DNA from: Bordetella sp. 02P26C-1
Lineage (GTDB): Bacteria; Pseudomonadota; Gammaproteobacteria; Burkholderiales; Burkholderiaceae_B
NCBI RefSeq assembly: GCF_009763255.1
Contig: NZ_WSJB01000022.1
Coordinates: 310,001-374,000, forward strand
DNA length: 64,000 bases
Direction: 5' to 3'
The notes beneath the pieces are model-generated. The model saw only the letters and a list, made by a program, of their open reading frames with translations. It did no database searches and was not told the DNA's origin. Position numbers and translations under genes: made by a program. Shown piece by piece: positions 22,352 through 30,703 of the stretch (position 1 is its first letter; each line of letters begins with the position of its first letter).

Positions 22352-22383
22352 GGCCCCTAGCACCTTGCTTTGGGGCCTTTTTT
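22352..22383 (+). terminator. Intrinsic terminator after the SDR gene
   Basis: GGCCCC-T-AGCA-CCT-TGCT-TT-GGGGCC followed by TTTTTTG. The stem is about 10 bp with a small bulge. It separates the SDR gene from murJ, whose ATG lies only 10 bases beyond the T-run. Confidence 0.75.
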
Positions 22384-22393
22384 GTCTGAAGCC

Positions 22394-23962
22394 ATGAGTC
22401 TGTTTCGTTCCGCCGCCACCGTCAGTTCCTTTACGCTGTTGTCGCGCATCACGGGTCTGGTACGCGATATTCTGGTAGCGCGCGCTTTTGGCGCGGGGCC
22501 GTTAACCGACGCTTTCTGGGTGGCTTTTCGCATCCCTAATTTGCTGCGCCGCCTGTTTGCCGAAGGCGCCTTCGCCCAGGCATTCGTGCCGATCCTGGGC
22601 GCCGCCCGCACGGAACGCAGCGAAGACGAAGTACGTACCTTGCTGGATCGGGTCGCTCTGCTACTGACGCTGACGCTGATGACTGTCACGTTGATAGGCA
22701 TACTTGCCGCGCCGTGGGTGGTCACCGCCATGGCCAGCGGCATGCGCGACGCCAGCCGCGCTGCCGAATTTGACGCCGCTGTGTGGATGACGCGGGTGAT
22801 GTTCCCGTACATCGTCTGCATGTCGCTTGTCGCTTTCGCCTCCGGGGTGCTTAATACGTGGCGCCGATTCGCCGTGCCGGCGTTCACGCCCGTGCTGTTG
22901 AATGTGTCGATGATCAGCGCCTGCCTGTGGCTGAGCCCGCGCGTAGAAGTGCCTATTTACGCGCTGGCGATCGGGGTCATGGCAGGTGGCATTGCACAGC
23001 TGGCGGTACAGTGGGCGGCGCTCGCCCGTCTGGGATTAACTCCCCGTTTGCGCACGAATCTGCGTGATGCATGGCGCGATGCCACCGTGCGCCGTATCCT
23101 GAAACAGATGGGGCCTGCGACGCTGGGTGTTTCCGTCGCGCAGATTTCGCTGTTGATCAACACCAACATCGCGACCTGGTTGACCCCGGGCAGCGTGACC
23201 TGGCTGTCGTTCGCGGATCGCCTGATGGAGTTTCCCACCGCCCTGCTCGGCGTCGCATTAGGCACGGTACTGTTACCGAGCCTGTCGGCCGCGCATGCGC
23301 AAAAGGACCAAGCCCACTATTCGGCGTTGTTGGATTGGGGCTTGCGCCTGACCATTTTGCTGGGCCTGCCGGCTGCCGTGGGCTTGGCCATGTTGTCCGA
23401 CGGCTTGGTCGCCACGCTCTTTCATTACGGCGCTTTCCAGGCGCAGGACGTCGCGCAGACGCGGCTGGCGGTCATGGCGTACTCGGTCGGTTTGATCGGC
23501 ATTTTGAGTGTCAAAATCTTGGCGCCGGGTTTTTACGCGCAACAAGACATCCGCACACCGGTCAAGATCGCGATCATGGTGCTGATCGTGACGCAGTTGC
23601 TCAACCTGGTGCTGGTACCAGTGTTGGCTCACGCCGGCCTGGCGCTGGCGATCGGGCTGGGCGCCACCATCAACGCACTGGCATTGCTGATCGGATTGCT
23701 GCGGCGCGGCACGTATCGCCCAGGCAGCGGCTGGACGGCCTTTGGTCTGCGGCTGATACCCGCACTGGCCGCCCTGGCGCTCGTCCTGTGGTACGCCGAT
23801 CAACATCTCAATTGGATCGCGCTGCAAGCCGCGCCCGGTCAGCGGGCAATGTGGCTCGCCATGGTGCTGGGCGCCAGTGGCATCGCCTATTTCGGTGCCC
23901 TATTTGTCTGCGGATTCCGGCCGCGTGACTTCGCCCGACGCCGCGCCACACCGCAAAAATAA
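22394..23962 (+). CDS. murJ: Lipid II flippase MurJ
   Basis: 522-aa MOP-superfamily flippase that moves lipid II across the inner membrane. About 14 membrane segments are seen. Signatures include SRITGLVRDILVARAFGAG, DAFWVAFRIPNLLRRLFAEG and AFAQAFVPIL at the N-terminus. Start ATG 22394 (MSLFRSAATVSS). It lies directly after a terminator, and convergence with rpsT genes is absent, so it is probably monocistronic. Confidence 0.96.
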   Translation: MSLFRSAATVSSFTLLSRITGLVRDILVARAFGAGPLTDAFWVAFRIPNLLRRLFAEGAFAQAFVPILGAARTERSEDEVRTLLDRVALLLTLTLMTVTLIGILAAPWVVTAMASGMRDASRAAEFDAAVWMTRVMFPYIVCMSLVAFASGVLNTWRRFAVPAFTPVLLNVSMISACLWLSPRVEVPIYALAIGVMAGGIAQLAVQWAALARLGLTPRLRTNLRDAWRDATVRRILKQMGPATLGVSVAQISLLINTNIATWLTPGSVTWLSFADRLMEFPTALLGVALGTVLLPSLSAAHAQKDQAHYSALLDWGLRLTILLGLPAAVGLAMLSDGLVATLFHYGAFQAQDVAQTRLAVMAYSVGLIGILSVKILAPGFYAQQDIRTPVKIAIMVLIVTQLLNLVLVPVLAHAGLALAIGLGATINALALLIGLLRRGTYRPGSGWTAFGLRLIPALAALALVLWYADQHLNWIALQAAPGQRAMWLAMVLGASGIAYFGALFVCGFRPRDFARRRATPQK

Positions 23963-24049
23963 ATATTTCTAACTGGATTCATACTCTGGTACATAATCCG
24001 AGTAAACTGCTTCAAAATTTTACGAATAAACCCCAGTTACGGATCGCTT

Positions 24050-25012
24050 ATGGGACTTCCTCCTCCCTTTAGCAGTACATCCATGCTGGCGAACCAAGCT
24101 AATCATTGGCTCTCTTTGCTGCGCTCGGGTCAGGCTACAGAGCAGGACTACGCGGCATTCCGTGCATGGCGTGATGCCGATCCCGCGCATCTGCAAGCCT
24201 GGAAAAACCTGGCTATGCGCGTGGACGGCTCCAGTTTCGAACAGATCCACGACGGCTTCGGCTCCGTGGCGGACGCGGTTCGCCCCGAGAGAAGTCGCCG
24301 TCGTTTCCTTGCTGCCGCGGCCGCTTGCTCCGTCGTGGGGGCAGCCGCCTATGCGGGCAACGAAATCTATCCGTTGCGCAATTTGCTGTCGGACGCCTCT
24401 ACCGGTTTTGGCGAACGCCGTCGCTACACGCTGTCTGACGGCAGCCATCTGCTCCTGGATGCACGCAGTGCGGTCGATTTGAATTTCACCCAGTCTTTGC
24501 GGCAGCTGACCTTGCAAAGCGGCGCGGTCGCCGTGTCGGCGGTCGATGAAGCGCGCCCCTTCCTCACGATTACGCCCGAGGGCATGATTCGCTCGGGAGG
24601 CGCCCGGTACATGGTGCGCAAGCAGACGTTTCGCACGCTGGTGGTCGCCCACAATGCACCGATAGCCGTGGAGACGCTTTCTGGCATGCGCACTGTGCTA
24701 GAGCCAGGGATGGGCATACGGTTCGACAGCGAGCGCCTGGGCGAACCGAGCCGCGAGCTGGCGAATCGTGCCGCCTGGGAGCAAGGACGAATCATCGCCC
24801 AAGGCGCGACCTTAAGCGAAGTCCTCAACGCCCTACGTCCCTACTACTTCGGCGCGCTGCGCGTCACCACCTCGGCGGGCGGACTGCCGGTGTTCGGCGA
24901 GTATTCGTTGGACGACGTCGAGGGGACGCTACAAACGATGGCCGAGCAACTTCCGATCTCAATACAGCGTTACACTCGCTGGTTGACGACGATTTCGGTG
25001 TCGACGTCTTAA
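24050..25012 (+). CDS. FecR-family transmembrane regulator (lone, Tat-type signal)
   Basis: 320-aa FecR-like protein. The N-terminal cytoplasmic region has the FecR N-domain pattern (ANHWLSLLRSG, DYAAFRAWRDADPAHLQAW). A twin-arginine-type signal S82-R-R-R-F-L then a hydrophobic stretch to about residue 102 follows. The periplasmic FecR domain has RRYTLSDGSHLLLDARSAV, and the C-terminal STN-like part is ATLSEVLNALRPYY. FecR proteins transmit a signal from a TonB-dependent receptor to an ECF sigma factor. Neither is in view: the flanks are murJ and rpsT. A separate locus, or a lost or repurposed system, is possible. Confidence 0.85.
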   Translation: MGLPPPFSSTSMLANQANHWLSLLRSGQATEQDYAAFRAWRDADPAHLQAWKNLAMRVDGSSFEQIHDGFGSVADAVRPERSRRRFLAAAAACSVVGAAAYAGNEIYPLRNLLSDASTGFGERRRYTLSDGSHLLLDARSAVDLNFTQSLRQLTLQSGAVAVSAVDEARPFLTITPEGMIRSGGARYMVRKQTFRTLVVAHNAPIAVETLSGMRTVLEPGMGIRFDSERLGEPSRELANRAAWEQGRIIAQGATLSEVLNALRPYYFGALRVTTSAGGLPVFGEYSLDDVEGTLQTMAEQLPISIQRYTRWLTTISVSTS

Positions 25013-25080
25013 TGGCGTCTATTGAGCGCGCGCGAAAGTGCTCGTCGCGCCGCCAAACGCCCTAGACCGAGTGAACCCTC

Positions 25081-25108
25081 TTGCAATCCCCGGTAAAGTT
25101 GCTAAAAT
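25081..25108 (+). promoter_or_regulatory. Likely rpsT promoter
   Basis: TTGCAA (25081-25086), 16-base spacer, TAAAAT (25103-25108). The transcript would start about 30 bases before the rpsT ATG. Confidence 0.6.
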
Positions 25109-25144
25109 GTTGGACTTTGCCGAATTCACTTAATTTATTCACAC

Positions 25145-25408
25145 ATGGCCAATACCGCCCAAGCCCGCAAGCGCGCTCGTCAATCCGTCGAGCGTAACAA
25201 GCACAACTCCAGCCTGCGCTCGATGCTGCGCACCGCCATCAAGCGCGTACGCCAATCGATCGAAGCCGGCGACAAGGCGGCGGCTAGTGAGGTGTTCCAG
25301 AAAGCCACCAGCGTGATCGACCGCGTGGCTGACAAGAACATCATCCACAAGAACAAGGCTGCTCGCCACAAGAGCCGCCTGGCCGCTGCCATCAAGGCGC
25401 TGGCTTAA
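25145..25408 (+). CDS. rpsT: 30S ribosomal protein S20
   Basis: 87-aa basic protein that binds 16S rRNA. Starts [14 protein letters not shown] with [13 protein letters not shown] and ends [20 protein letters not shown], all typical of S20. It is a single-gene transcript with its own promoter and a strong terminator. Confidence 0.98.
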   Translation: MANTAQARKRARQSVERNKHNSSLRSMLRTAIKRVRQSIEAGDKAAASEVFQKATSVIDRVADKNIIHKNKAARHKSRLAAAIKALA

Positions 25409-25454
25409 GCCATTCTGCTGTCCCTGCTCCGCAGGGCTGCATGAATACGGCAAA

Positions 25455-25488
25455 ACAAAAGGATGCCTTTGGGCATCCTTTTGTTATT
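25455..25488 (+). terminator. Intrinsic terminator after rpsT
   Basis: ACAAAAGGATGCC, short TTTG loop, GGCATCCTTTTGTT. The A/T arms make it usable from both sides, so it may also serve the convergent aldolase operon. Confidence 0.88.
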
Positions 25489-25565
25489 GCTGCGTAGGTT
25501 TTTTTGCGGCTTTCAGAGCCCAGGACCTATCGCCCCCGGCCCACATGAGCCGGGAGCGTCCTCGC

Positions 25566-26333
25566 TTACTTCGCGAACGATTCGCGTAATGCGAACGTGG
25601 CTTGCTTGAACACACCCAGATCGGTGCCTACGGCCACGAAGTGCATACCCATGTCCAGGTAGCGGCGGGCGTCCGCCGGCACTGGCGCCAAGGTACCCAC
25701 AGCCTTGCCATGGGCGGTGATGCGCTCGTACAGATGGCGAATTGCCTCCTGAACCTCTGGATGCCCCGGATTACCGATATGCCCCAGACCAGCGGCCAGG
25801 TCCGAAGGGCCGATAAAGACGCCATCCACCCCTTCCACCGATGCAATATCGTCCACCGCCTCGACACCAGCGCGGCTTTCGATCTGCAGCAGCACGCAGA
25901 TATTGTCGTTAATGGTGTGCAGATAATCAGGCACCGTGCCGTAGCGGTTGCTACGCTGCATGCCCGCCACACCGCGCATACCTTGCGGCGGGTAGCGCGT
26001 AGCGGCCACGGCACGGCGCGCATCGTCGCCGGACTCGATGAAGGGGATGAGCAGGTTGTAAAACCCGATGTCCAGCATCCGCTTGATCTCGACCGGATCG
26101 TTCCACGACGGCCGCCCGACCGCTGCGCTGTTACTACCCTGCAGCGCTTGCAACTGCTGCATCATCAGCGAGATTTCGTTAGGTGAATGTTCCCCATCCA
26201 CCAACAGCCAGTCGTAACCCGCCAGGCCCGCCAACTCTGCGGTCAGGTGGTTAGACATACACATCCAAAAACCGATCAGCCGCTCGCGCGCCAGGATTTG
26301 CTGGCGAAAACGATTAGGCACGGGTGAAGTCAT
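25566..26333 (-). CDS. HpcH/HpaI-family aldolase, GarL-like
   Basis: 255-aa class II metal-dependent aldolase. The family marker DWLLVDGEHSPNE, the QIES (metal Glu) and FIGPSDLAAGLGH segments are present. GarL cleaves 2-keto-3-deoxyglucarate (5-keto-4-deoxyglucarate) to pyruvate and tartronate semialdehyde; related HpaI and YfaU enzymes use other 2-keto-3-deoxy acids. The start ATG 26333 follows AAGGA. It is the last gene of the five-gene minus-strand operon, 30 bases after the Bug receptor, consistent with the final carbon-carbon cleavage step of the pathway. Confidence 0.85.
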   Translation of the reverse strand: MTSPVPNRFRQQILARERLIGFWMCMSNHLTAELAGLAGYDWLLVDGEHSPNEISLMMQQLQALQGSNSAAVGRPSWNDPVEIKRMLDIGFYNLLIPFIESGDDARRAVAATRYPPQGMRGVAGMQRSNRYGTVPDYLHTINDNICVLLQIESRAGVEAVDDIASVEGVDGVFIGPSDLAAGLGHIGNPGHPEVQEAIRHLYERITAHGKAVGTLAPVPADARRYLDMGMHFVAVGTDLGVFKQATFALRESFAK

Positions 26334-26363
26334 GTTGATTCCTTGAAACGGTTGGACTTGGCG

Positions 26364-27389
26364 TTAATCGAGCGTTGCGCCCGATTCTTTGGCCGCCTTG
26401 CCCCATTTATCGATCTCGTTCGAGACAAAGGTAGAAAATTCCTGCGGATTGCTGGCGACGATGACAAAGCCCACGCTTTCGAGCTTGTTACGCAGTTCCG
26501 GGTTCGACAAGGCTTTGACGGTCGCCTTATTCAAGCGGTCGACCACCGCGTCAGGCGTACCAGCCGGGGCAGACAGTCCAAACCAGGACTCCGCCGCGAA
26601 ACCCGGGTAACCCGATTCCGCGATGGTGGGCGTATCCGGATAGGCGGGGTTGCGCTTCTCGCTGGCCACCGCCAGGGCGCGCAGCTTGCCGGATTGCACC
26701 TGCGGCAGCAGGTTGTCCTGGTTCAAAAACAGCACCGAAACGCGGCCCCCAATCGTGTCGGTAATCGCGGCGGCGCCTCCCTTGTATGGCACGTGCATCA
26801 AGTCGATGCCGGCGGCTTGCTTGAGCATTTCCATCGCCAGGTGACCCGATGAGCCACTGCCCGAGCTGGCGTGCGTGTATTTACCCGGTTCGGCTTTGGC
26901 CAGCTCGATAAATTCCTTGAACGTCTTGGCCGGAAACTCGGGATTTGCCACCAAGACATTAGGCCCGCGAGCCAGCAAGGACACGTGCTTGAAGTCCTTG
27001 TCGCTATACGGCATGGACTTGTAGATCGAATAATTGATGGCGTTCGAGCCTACGCCGGAGAGCAGCAGGGTATAGCCATCGCCTTCGGATTTCGCCACGG
27101 CATCCGAGCCGATGTTTCCGTTGGCGCCACCTTTGTTCTCCACGATAACGTTCTGACCGAGGTCTTTCGCCAGCTCCGCGGCCAACAGGCGGCCGACCGC
27201 GTCGGTGCTGCCGCCAGCCGGGAATGGCACGACGAGGCGCACGGGCTTGTTCGGCCAGTCCTGCGCGAATGCCGCACCCGTACCCAGCGCCGTCATCGAC
27301 AGCGCCAGGGCGGCTGCGCCCAGCCCACGTCCCATGACGGAAATTGCCGCACGACGGCTCGGGTGGAACGCTTTCTTATTCATTTTCAT
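26364..27389 (-). CDS. Bug-family tripartite tricarboxylate-type solute-binding protein
   Basis: 341-aa periplasmic receptor. The signal peptide ends GTGAAFA-QDWP. The mature part has the Bug pattern WPNKPVRLVVPFPAGGSTDAVGR, VENKGGANGNIG, YTHASSGSGSSGHLAMEMLK and HVPYKGGAAAITDTIGG. These receptors bind carboxylates and hand them to TctAB-like permeases. No tctA or tctB is nearby, so an unlinked permease is needed. The start ATG 27389 follows AAGGAG. Its position between Ldh and aldolase genes suggests the ligand is the pathway substrate. Confidence 0.92.
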   Translation of the reverse strand: MKMNKKAFHPSRRAAISVMGRGLGAAALALSMTALGTGAAFAQDWPNKPVRLVVPFPAGGSTDAVGRLLAAELAKDLGQNVIVENKGGANGNIGSDAVAKSEGDGYTLLLSGVGSNAINYSIYKSMPYSDKDFKHVSLLARGPNVLVANPEFPAKTFKEFIELAKAEPGKYTHASSGSGSSGHLAMEMLKQAAGIDLMHVPYKGGAAAITDTIGGRVSVLFLNQDNLLPQVQSGKLRALAVASEKRNPAYPDTPTIAESGYPGFAAESWFGLSAPAGTPDAVVDRLNKATVKALSNPELRNKLESVGFVIVASNPQEFSTFVSNEIDKWGKAAKESGATLD

Positions 27390-27451
27390 GATGTCATCTC
27401 CTTAATTATCGAGAGCTGGATTCGCCCTCGTTGTTGTCGGGGCCGGGGCGA

Positions 27452-28564
27452 TCAATCGCCCGACAGCACATACTCCACGCCACTGCGTTCGCAGATCGCG
27501 CGCAGCTTGGCCTCCAGCGCCGGTGGAATCGGAATCCCCTCGTTCTCGCGCCGCGCGCGCTCTTGCGCCTCGACCTCACCAGCCACCTGCACGGGTTTGG
27601 CGGGATCGGCTCGCGGCGTCTTGTGCAGCGTATCGATAGCGTCGTCAAGCTCCTCGGTGAAGGAACCGGAATCACGGAACGCCTCGGGATTGAGCGCCAG
27701 GAAAAAATGGCCTATGTCGTCCGGGTCCCCAGGCTTGCGGGTAGCCATTTGGCTAGCGGCCAAGGCGCTGCCGCTGAGCGTGCCGCCAAGAATCTGCGCC
27801 ATCATGGCCAAGCCATAGCCTTTATGACTACTCATCGCCGGCGTGCCACCCAGCGGCGTCAAACCGCCGCCGCGCTGCTCGAAGATATAGCCCATGGCTT
27901 CGGCCGCGTTGGTGACGCTGCGCCCCTTGTCGTCCACCGCCCAGCCCTCGGGCAAGGTCTTGCCATGAAAATCGTAGACCTTCACTTTGTTGGCCGCCAC
28001 GGTCGTGGTGGCCATGTCGAGCACGAAAGGCTCGTGGCGCGCCGTGGGTGCGGCAAACGCAATCGGGTTGGTGCCAAGCATGGGCGCCGCGCCATGCGTC
28101 GGCACCATGATGAGCGTCGTTGCGCTACTGGTCACCAGACCCACGACACCCCGCCGCACCGCGATGCGCGCATAGACGCCCGCTGCGCCAAAGTGATGAG
28201 AATTTCGCACCGAGACCGCGCCTACGCCATGTTCGAGCGCCTTGTCGACCGCGAGATTCATGGCTTGGGCAGATACGGGATAGCCTAAACCCGCCATACC
28301 ATCGAGCACCGCCGTGCACAGACTATCGCGCACCACACGCGGTCGCGAACCAATCTGCAAGGTGCCTGCGCGCAGCTTGTTTTCATACGCAGGCAACATC
28401 GAAATGCCGTGCGAATCTATCCCCAGCAAATCCGTTTCCGCCATGAGATCGGCCGTGGTCCCGGCCAAATCCTCGGGCATGCCCCACTGTGTCAGCACGC
28501 GGTAAATCTGTAATCGCACGCGCTCGACCGGCACATGCTTCACCTGACGACTATCAACCTGCAC
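27452..28564 (-). CDS. Ldh-family (malate/L-lactate/sulfolactate type) oxidoreductase
   Basis: 370-aa NAD(P)-dependent dehydrogenase of the YiaK/AllD/ComC fold, not a Rossmann enzyme. Signatures are LLGIDSHGISMLPAYENKL with the conserved His, SHHFGAAGVYA, and MLGTNPIAFAAPT, and DMATTTVAANKV. Substrates in the family include 2-oxo acids such as diketogulonate, ureidoglycolate and sulfolactate, so the substrate is not fixed here. The start is GTG 28564 because GGAGGAGAGGA lies just before it. Upstream ATGs at 28585 and 28627 lack this support. It follows the GntR gene by 75 bases. Confidence 0.88.
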   Translation of the reverse strand: MQVDSRQVKHVPVERVRLQIYRVLTQWGMPEDLAGTTADLMAETDLLGIDSHGISMLPAYENKLRAGTLQIGSRPRVVRDSLCTAVLDGMAGLGYPVSAQAMNLAVDKALEHGVGAVSVRNSHHFGAAGVYARIAVRRGVVGLVTSSATTLIMVPTHGAAPMLGTNPIAFAAPTARHEPFVLDMATTTVAANKVKVYDFHGKTLPEGWAVDDKGRSVTNAAEAMGYIFEQRGGGLTPLGGTPAMSSHKGYGLAMMAQILGGTLSGSALAASQMATRKPGDPDDIGHFFLALNPEAFRDSGSFTEELDDAIDTLHKTPRADPAKPVQVAGEVEAQERARRENEGIPIPPALEAKLRAICERSGVEYVLSGD

Positions 28565-28639
28565 ACTCCTCTCCTCCGGACGCATCGTCCGCTCTATGTC
28601 GTCTAAAACGCCGACCTGCGATTGCACGCACGGCCTTGA

Positions 28640-29443
28640 TTATTGATCCCGCTCCCGATCCACCAGCCGATGACGCGCTTGCCCCAAATGGAACTGCATC
28701 GCGATGCGCGCGCGCTCGCCGTCCTGCTCGCGTATCGCGGCAAGGATGGCGCTGTGCTCGTCGGCCACCCGTTGCGCACGCTGGCGCGACCCCGTGCGCG
28801 TGAGATTCAGCGTCAGCCGCATGAACCCGCTGATGGATTCGTGTATCGATACGAGCACGCCCAAGTAATAATCGTTGCCTGTCGCTTGGGCGATGCTGGC
28901 ATGAAACGCCAGATCCGTACTCGCGGACACATGCCCATGCTCCAGTTCTTCTAAAAACGCCTCATGCGCCTCGGCAATGTGGTGCAGTTCGTCATCGGTA
29001 CGTCGCAAGGCCGCCAGCCGCGCAGCATCGCCCTCCAACGCCACACGGATCTCCTGCGCGCGCAAATACGCGCTGACATTGCCCACATCGCTAAAAGTTT
29101 TCAGGCGCGGCGCCGGCTGATGACTGACGAAGGTGCCCAGTCCTTGATGCGCCGTGATCAAGCCATCGGCGCGCAGCCGTAGCAATGCCTCGCGCACCAC
29201 CGGCCGCGAAACGCTAAACCGGTCGCAGATTTCATGTTCCGAGGGCAGCTTGTCACCCACATTCAAATGGCCCTCGACAATCTGTTCGAAGATCCTGCCG
29301 TAGAGCTGGTCGGCCAAACGCACGCGGTGGCCACGATCGAGCGCCGCGACGCCTACTACCGCATCGGCCTGCGTCGGCTTCGTGGCCGCGTCAGCGGCGG
29401 TTTGCGTGGGTTTGCGCTTGGTCGACATTGTTTTTTCAGCCAC
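28640..29443 (-). CDS. GntR/FadR-family transcriptional regulator
   Basis: 267-aa regulator. The winged helix (QLYGRIFEQIVEGHLNVGDKLPSEHEICD, SRPVVREALLRLRADGLI) is followed by an FCD effector domain with DLAFHASIAQATGN and EHSAILAAIREQD, whose His residues usually bind a metal and an acid ligand. There are about 35 non-conserved N-terminal residues. The start is GTG 29443, overlapping the lactonase stop by 8 bases; ATG 29428 is the alternative. A 23-bp inverted repeat in the divergent promoter (30624-30646) is its probable operator. Confidence 0.93.
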   Translation of the reverse strand: MAEKTMSTKRKPTQTAADAATKPTQADAVVGVAALDRGHRVRLADQLYGRIFEQIVEGHLNVGDKLPSEHEICDRFSVSRPVVREALLRLRADGLITAHQGLGTFVSHQPAPRLKTFSDVGNVSAYLRAQEIRVALEGDAARLAALRRTDDELHHIAEAHEAFLEELEHGHVSASTDLAFHASIAQATGNDYYLGVLVSIHESISGFMRLTLNLTRTGSRQRAQRVADEHSAILAAIREQDGERARIAMQFHLGQARHRLVDRERDQ

Positions 29444-30518
29444 CCGCCACGCCTTGCGTGTTCACGTATAAGGCATATATCGAATGCGACGATGCCATGA
29501 ATAAACGATTGCGATGCTCGCCGCCAAAACACAGATTGGCGCAGCGCTCGGGCAGATGGATATGACCGATGCGTTTGCCCTGCGGCGATACCACCATCAC
29601 GCCGTCTTTACCCTCGCCCATGCCCCAGCCCAACCATAAATTGCCATCCACGTCACAACGCATGCCGTCTATCGTGCCGCCCTGAGCGTCAAGGAAGACG
29701 CGACGATTGCCCAGATTTTTACCACCTTCGAGCACGTCATACACGTGAATCAAACGATTCGGCGTGGCGCGGCCTTCGACCACATACAACAACGACTCAT
29801 CGGGCGAAAAACATAATCCATTGGGCCCTTTCAGGTCCGTGATAATCGCCTCGCCCTTGCCCGTTTCCGCGTCGATGCGATACACCGAATGCGGCAATTC
29901 TGCTGTCGCCTTGCGGCCCTCGTAGTAGCCGCCAATCCCGAATGGCGGGTCCGTGAACCAGATTGATCCATCGGAATGACAAATCACGTCGTTGGGCGAA
30001 TTCAGCGGCTTGCCGTCATAGCTGTCCATCAATACTGTGATCGAGCCGTCGTATTCCGTACGCGTGACGCGACGGGTCAGATGCTCGCAAGTCACCAGAC
30101 GACCCTGACGATCCCGCGTATTCCCATTCGCGAAGTTAGAAGGCTTGCGGAATTCGCTGACCGCACCCGTGGAGGCTTCCCACTTCATGATGCGATCGTT
30201 CGGAATATCGCTCCACAACAGGAAACGTCCATCACCGAACCATACCGGGCCCTCATTCCAACGCATGCCCGTGGCGATACGCTCGATGCCCGCGTTAAAG
30301 AGACGATAGGACTCAAATGCCGGGTCCAGTATTTCAATTGCGGGATCGGGATACGCTTGCGCGGGCTGCCAGGCGCGCGCGAATGTCGGAAAAGTCACCG
30401 CCACGGCACCCGCGCCTGCTAACCATTTACGTCGATTCGGATCGATCACACCCGCATCGGCATGATCCCTTGGCTCGCGAGCCGAATTGGCATCCGCCTG
30501 TCCAAAATTGGTCTTCAT
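29436..30518 (-). CDS. SMP-30/gluconolactonase-family lactonase, Tat-exported
   Basis: 360-aa six-bladed propeller, metal-dependent lactonase. The N-terminus carries a Tat-like signal (PNRRKWLAGAGAVAVTFP, RR at residues 29-30). The propeller shows EGPVWFGDGRFLLWSDIPNDR, NSPNDVICHSDGSIWFTDPP, GPNGLCFSPDE and DGMRCDVDGNLWLG, which include the usual metal-binding Glu, Asn and Asp. Export would allow a sugar lactone to be opened in the periplasm before uptake as the acid by the neighbouring Bug receptors. The exact substrate is unknown. Confidence 0.9.
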   Translation of the reverse strand: MKTNFGQADANSAREPRDHADAGVIDPNRRKWLAGAGAVAVTFPTFARAWQPAQAYPDPAIEILDPAFESYRLFNAGIERIATGMRWNEGPVWFGDGRFLLWSDIPNDRIMKWEASTGAVSEFRKPSNFANGNTRDRQGRLVTCEHLTRRVTRTEYDGSITVLMDSYDGKPLNSPNDVICHSDGSIWFTDPPFGIGGYYEGRKATAELPHSVYRIDAETGKGEAIITDLKGPNGLCFSPDESLLYVVEGRATPNRLIHVYDVLEGGKNLGNRRVFLDAQGGTIDGMRCDVDGNLWLGWGMGEGKDGVMVVSPQGKRIGHIHLPERCANLCFGGEHRNRLFMASSHSIYALYVNTQGVAGG

Positions 30519-30623
30519 CCCACTGTCTCCACGTATTGTTATTCGGTTGCGAGTATCGACTCACACTAGGGTATGTACTGCCAAAATCCTACCGCGCAAC
30601 GCCCACGTTATCCGATCAAAAAA

Positions 30624-30646
30624 GTATACTTGGTTGACAAGCATAC
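30624..30646. promoter_or_regulatory. Probable GntR operator in the divergent promoter
   Basis: GTATACTTG-GTTGA-CAAGCATAC is an inverted repeat with 8 of 9 bases matching per arm. It lies between the divergent lactonase and Bug genes. It contains TTGACA (30634-30639) and TATACT (30625-30630, also readable on the other strand), so it overlaps promoter elements. The minus-strand pair TTGAAG-N18-TATACT is plausible. FadR-subfamily proteins use such palindromes. The binding assignment is inference. Confidence 0.6.
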
Positions 30647-30703
30647 CTTCAATGATCGTGTTTGTTTAACAAGATGCGCAATGCGCGCGCTCCCGGAGAC
30701 ACT

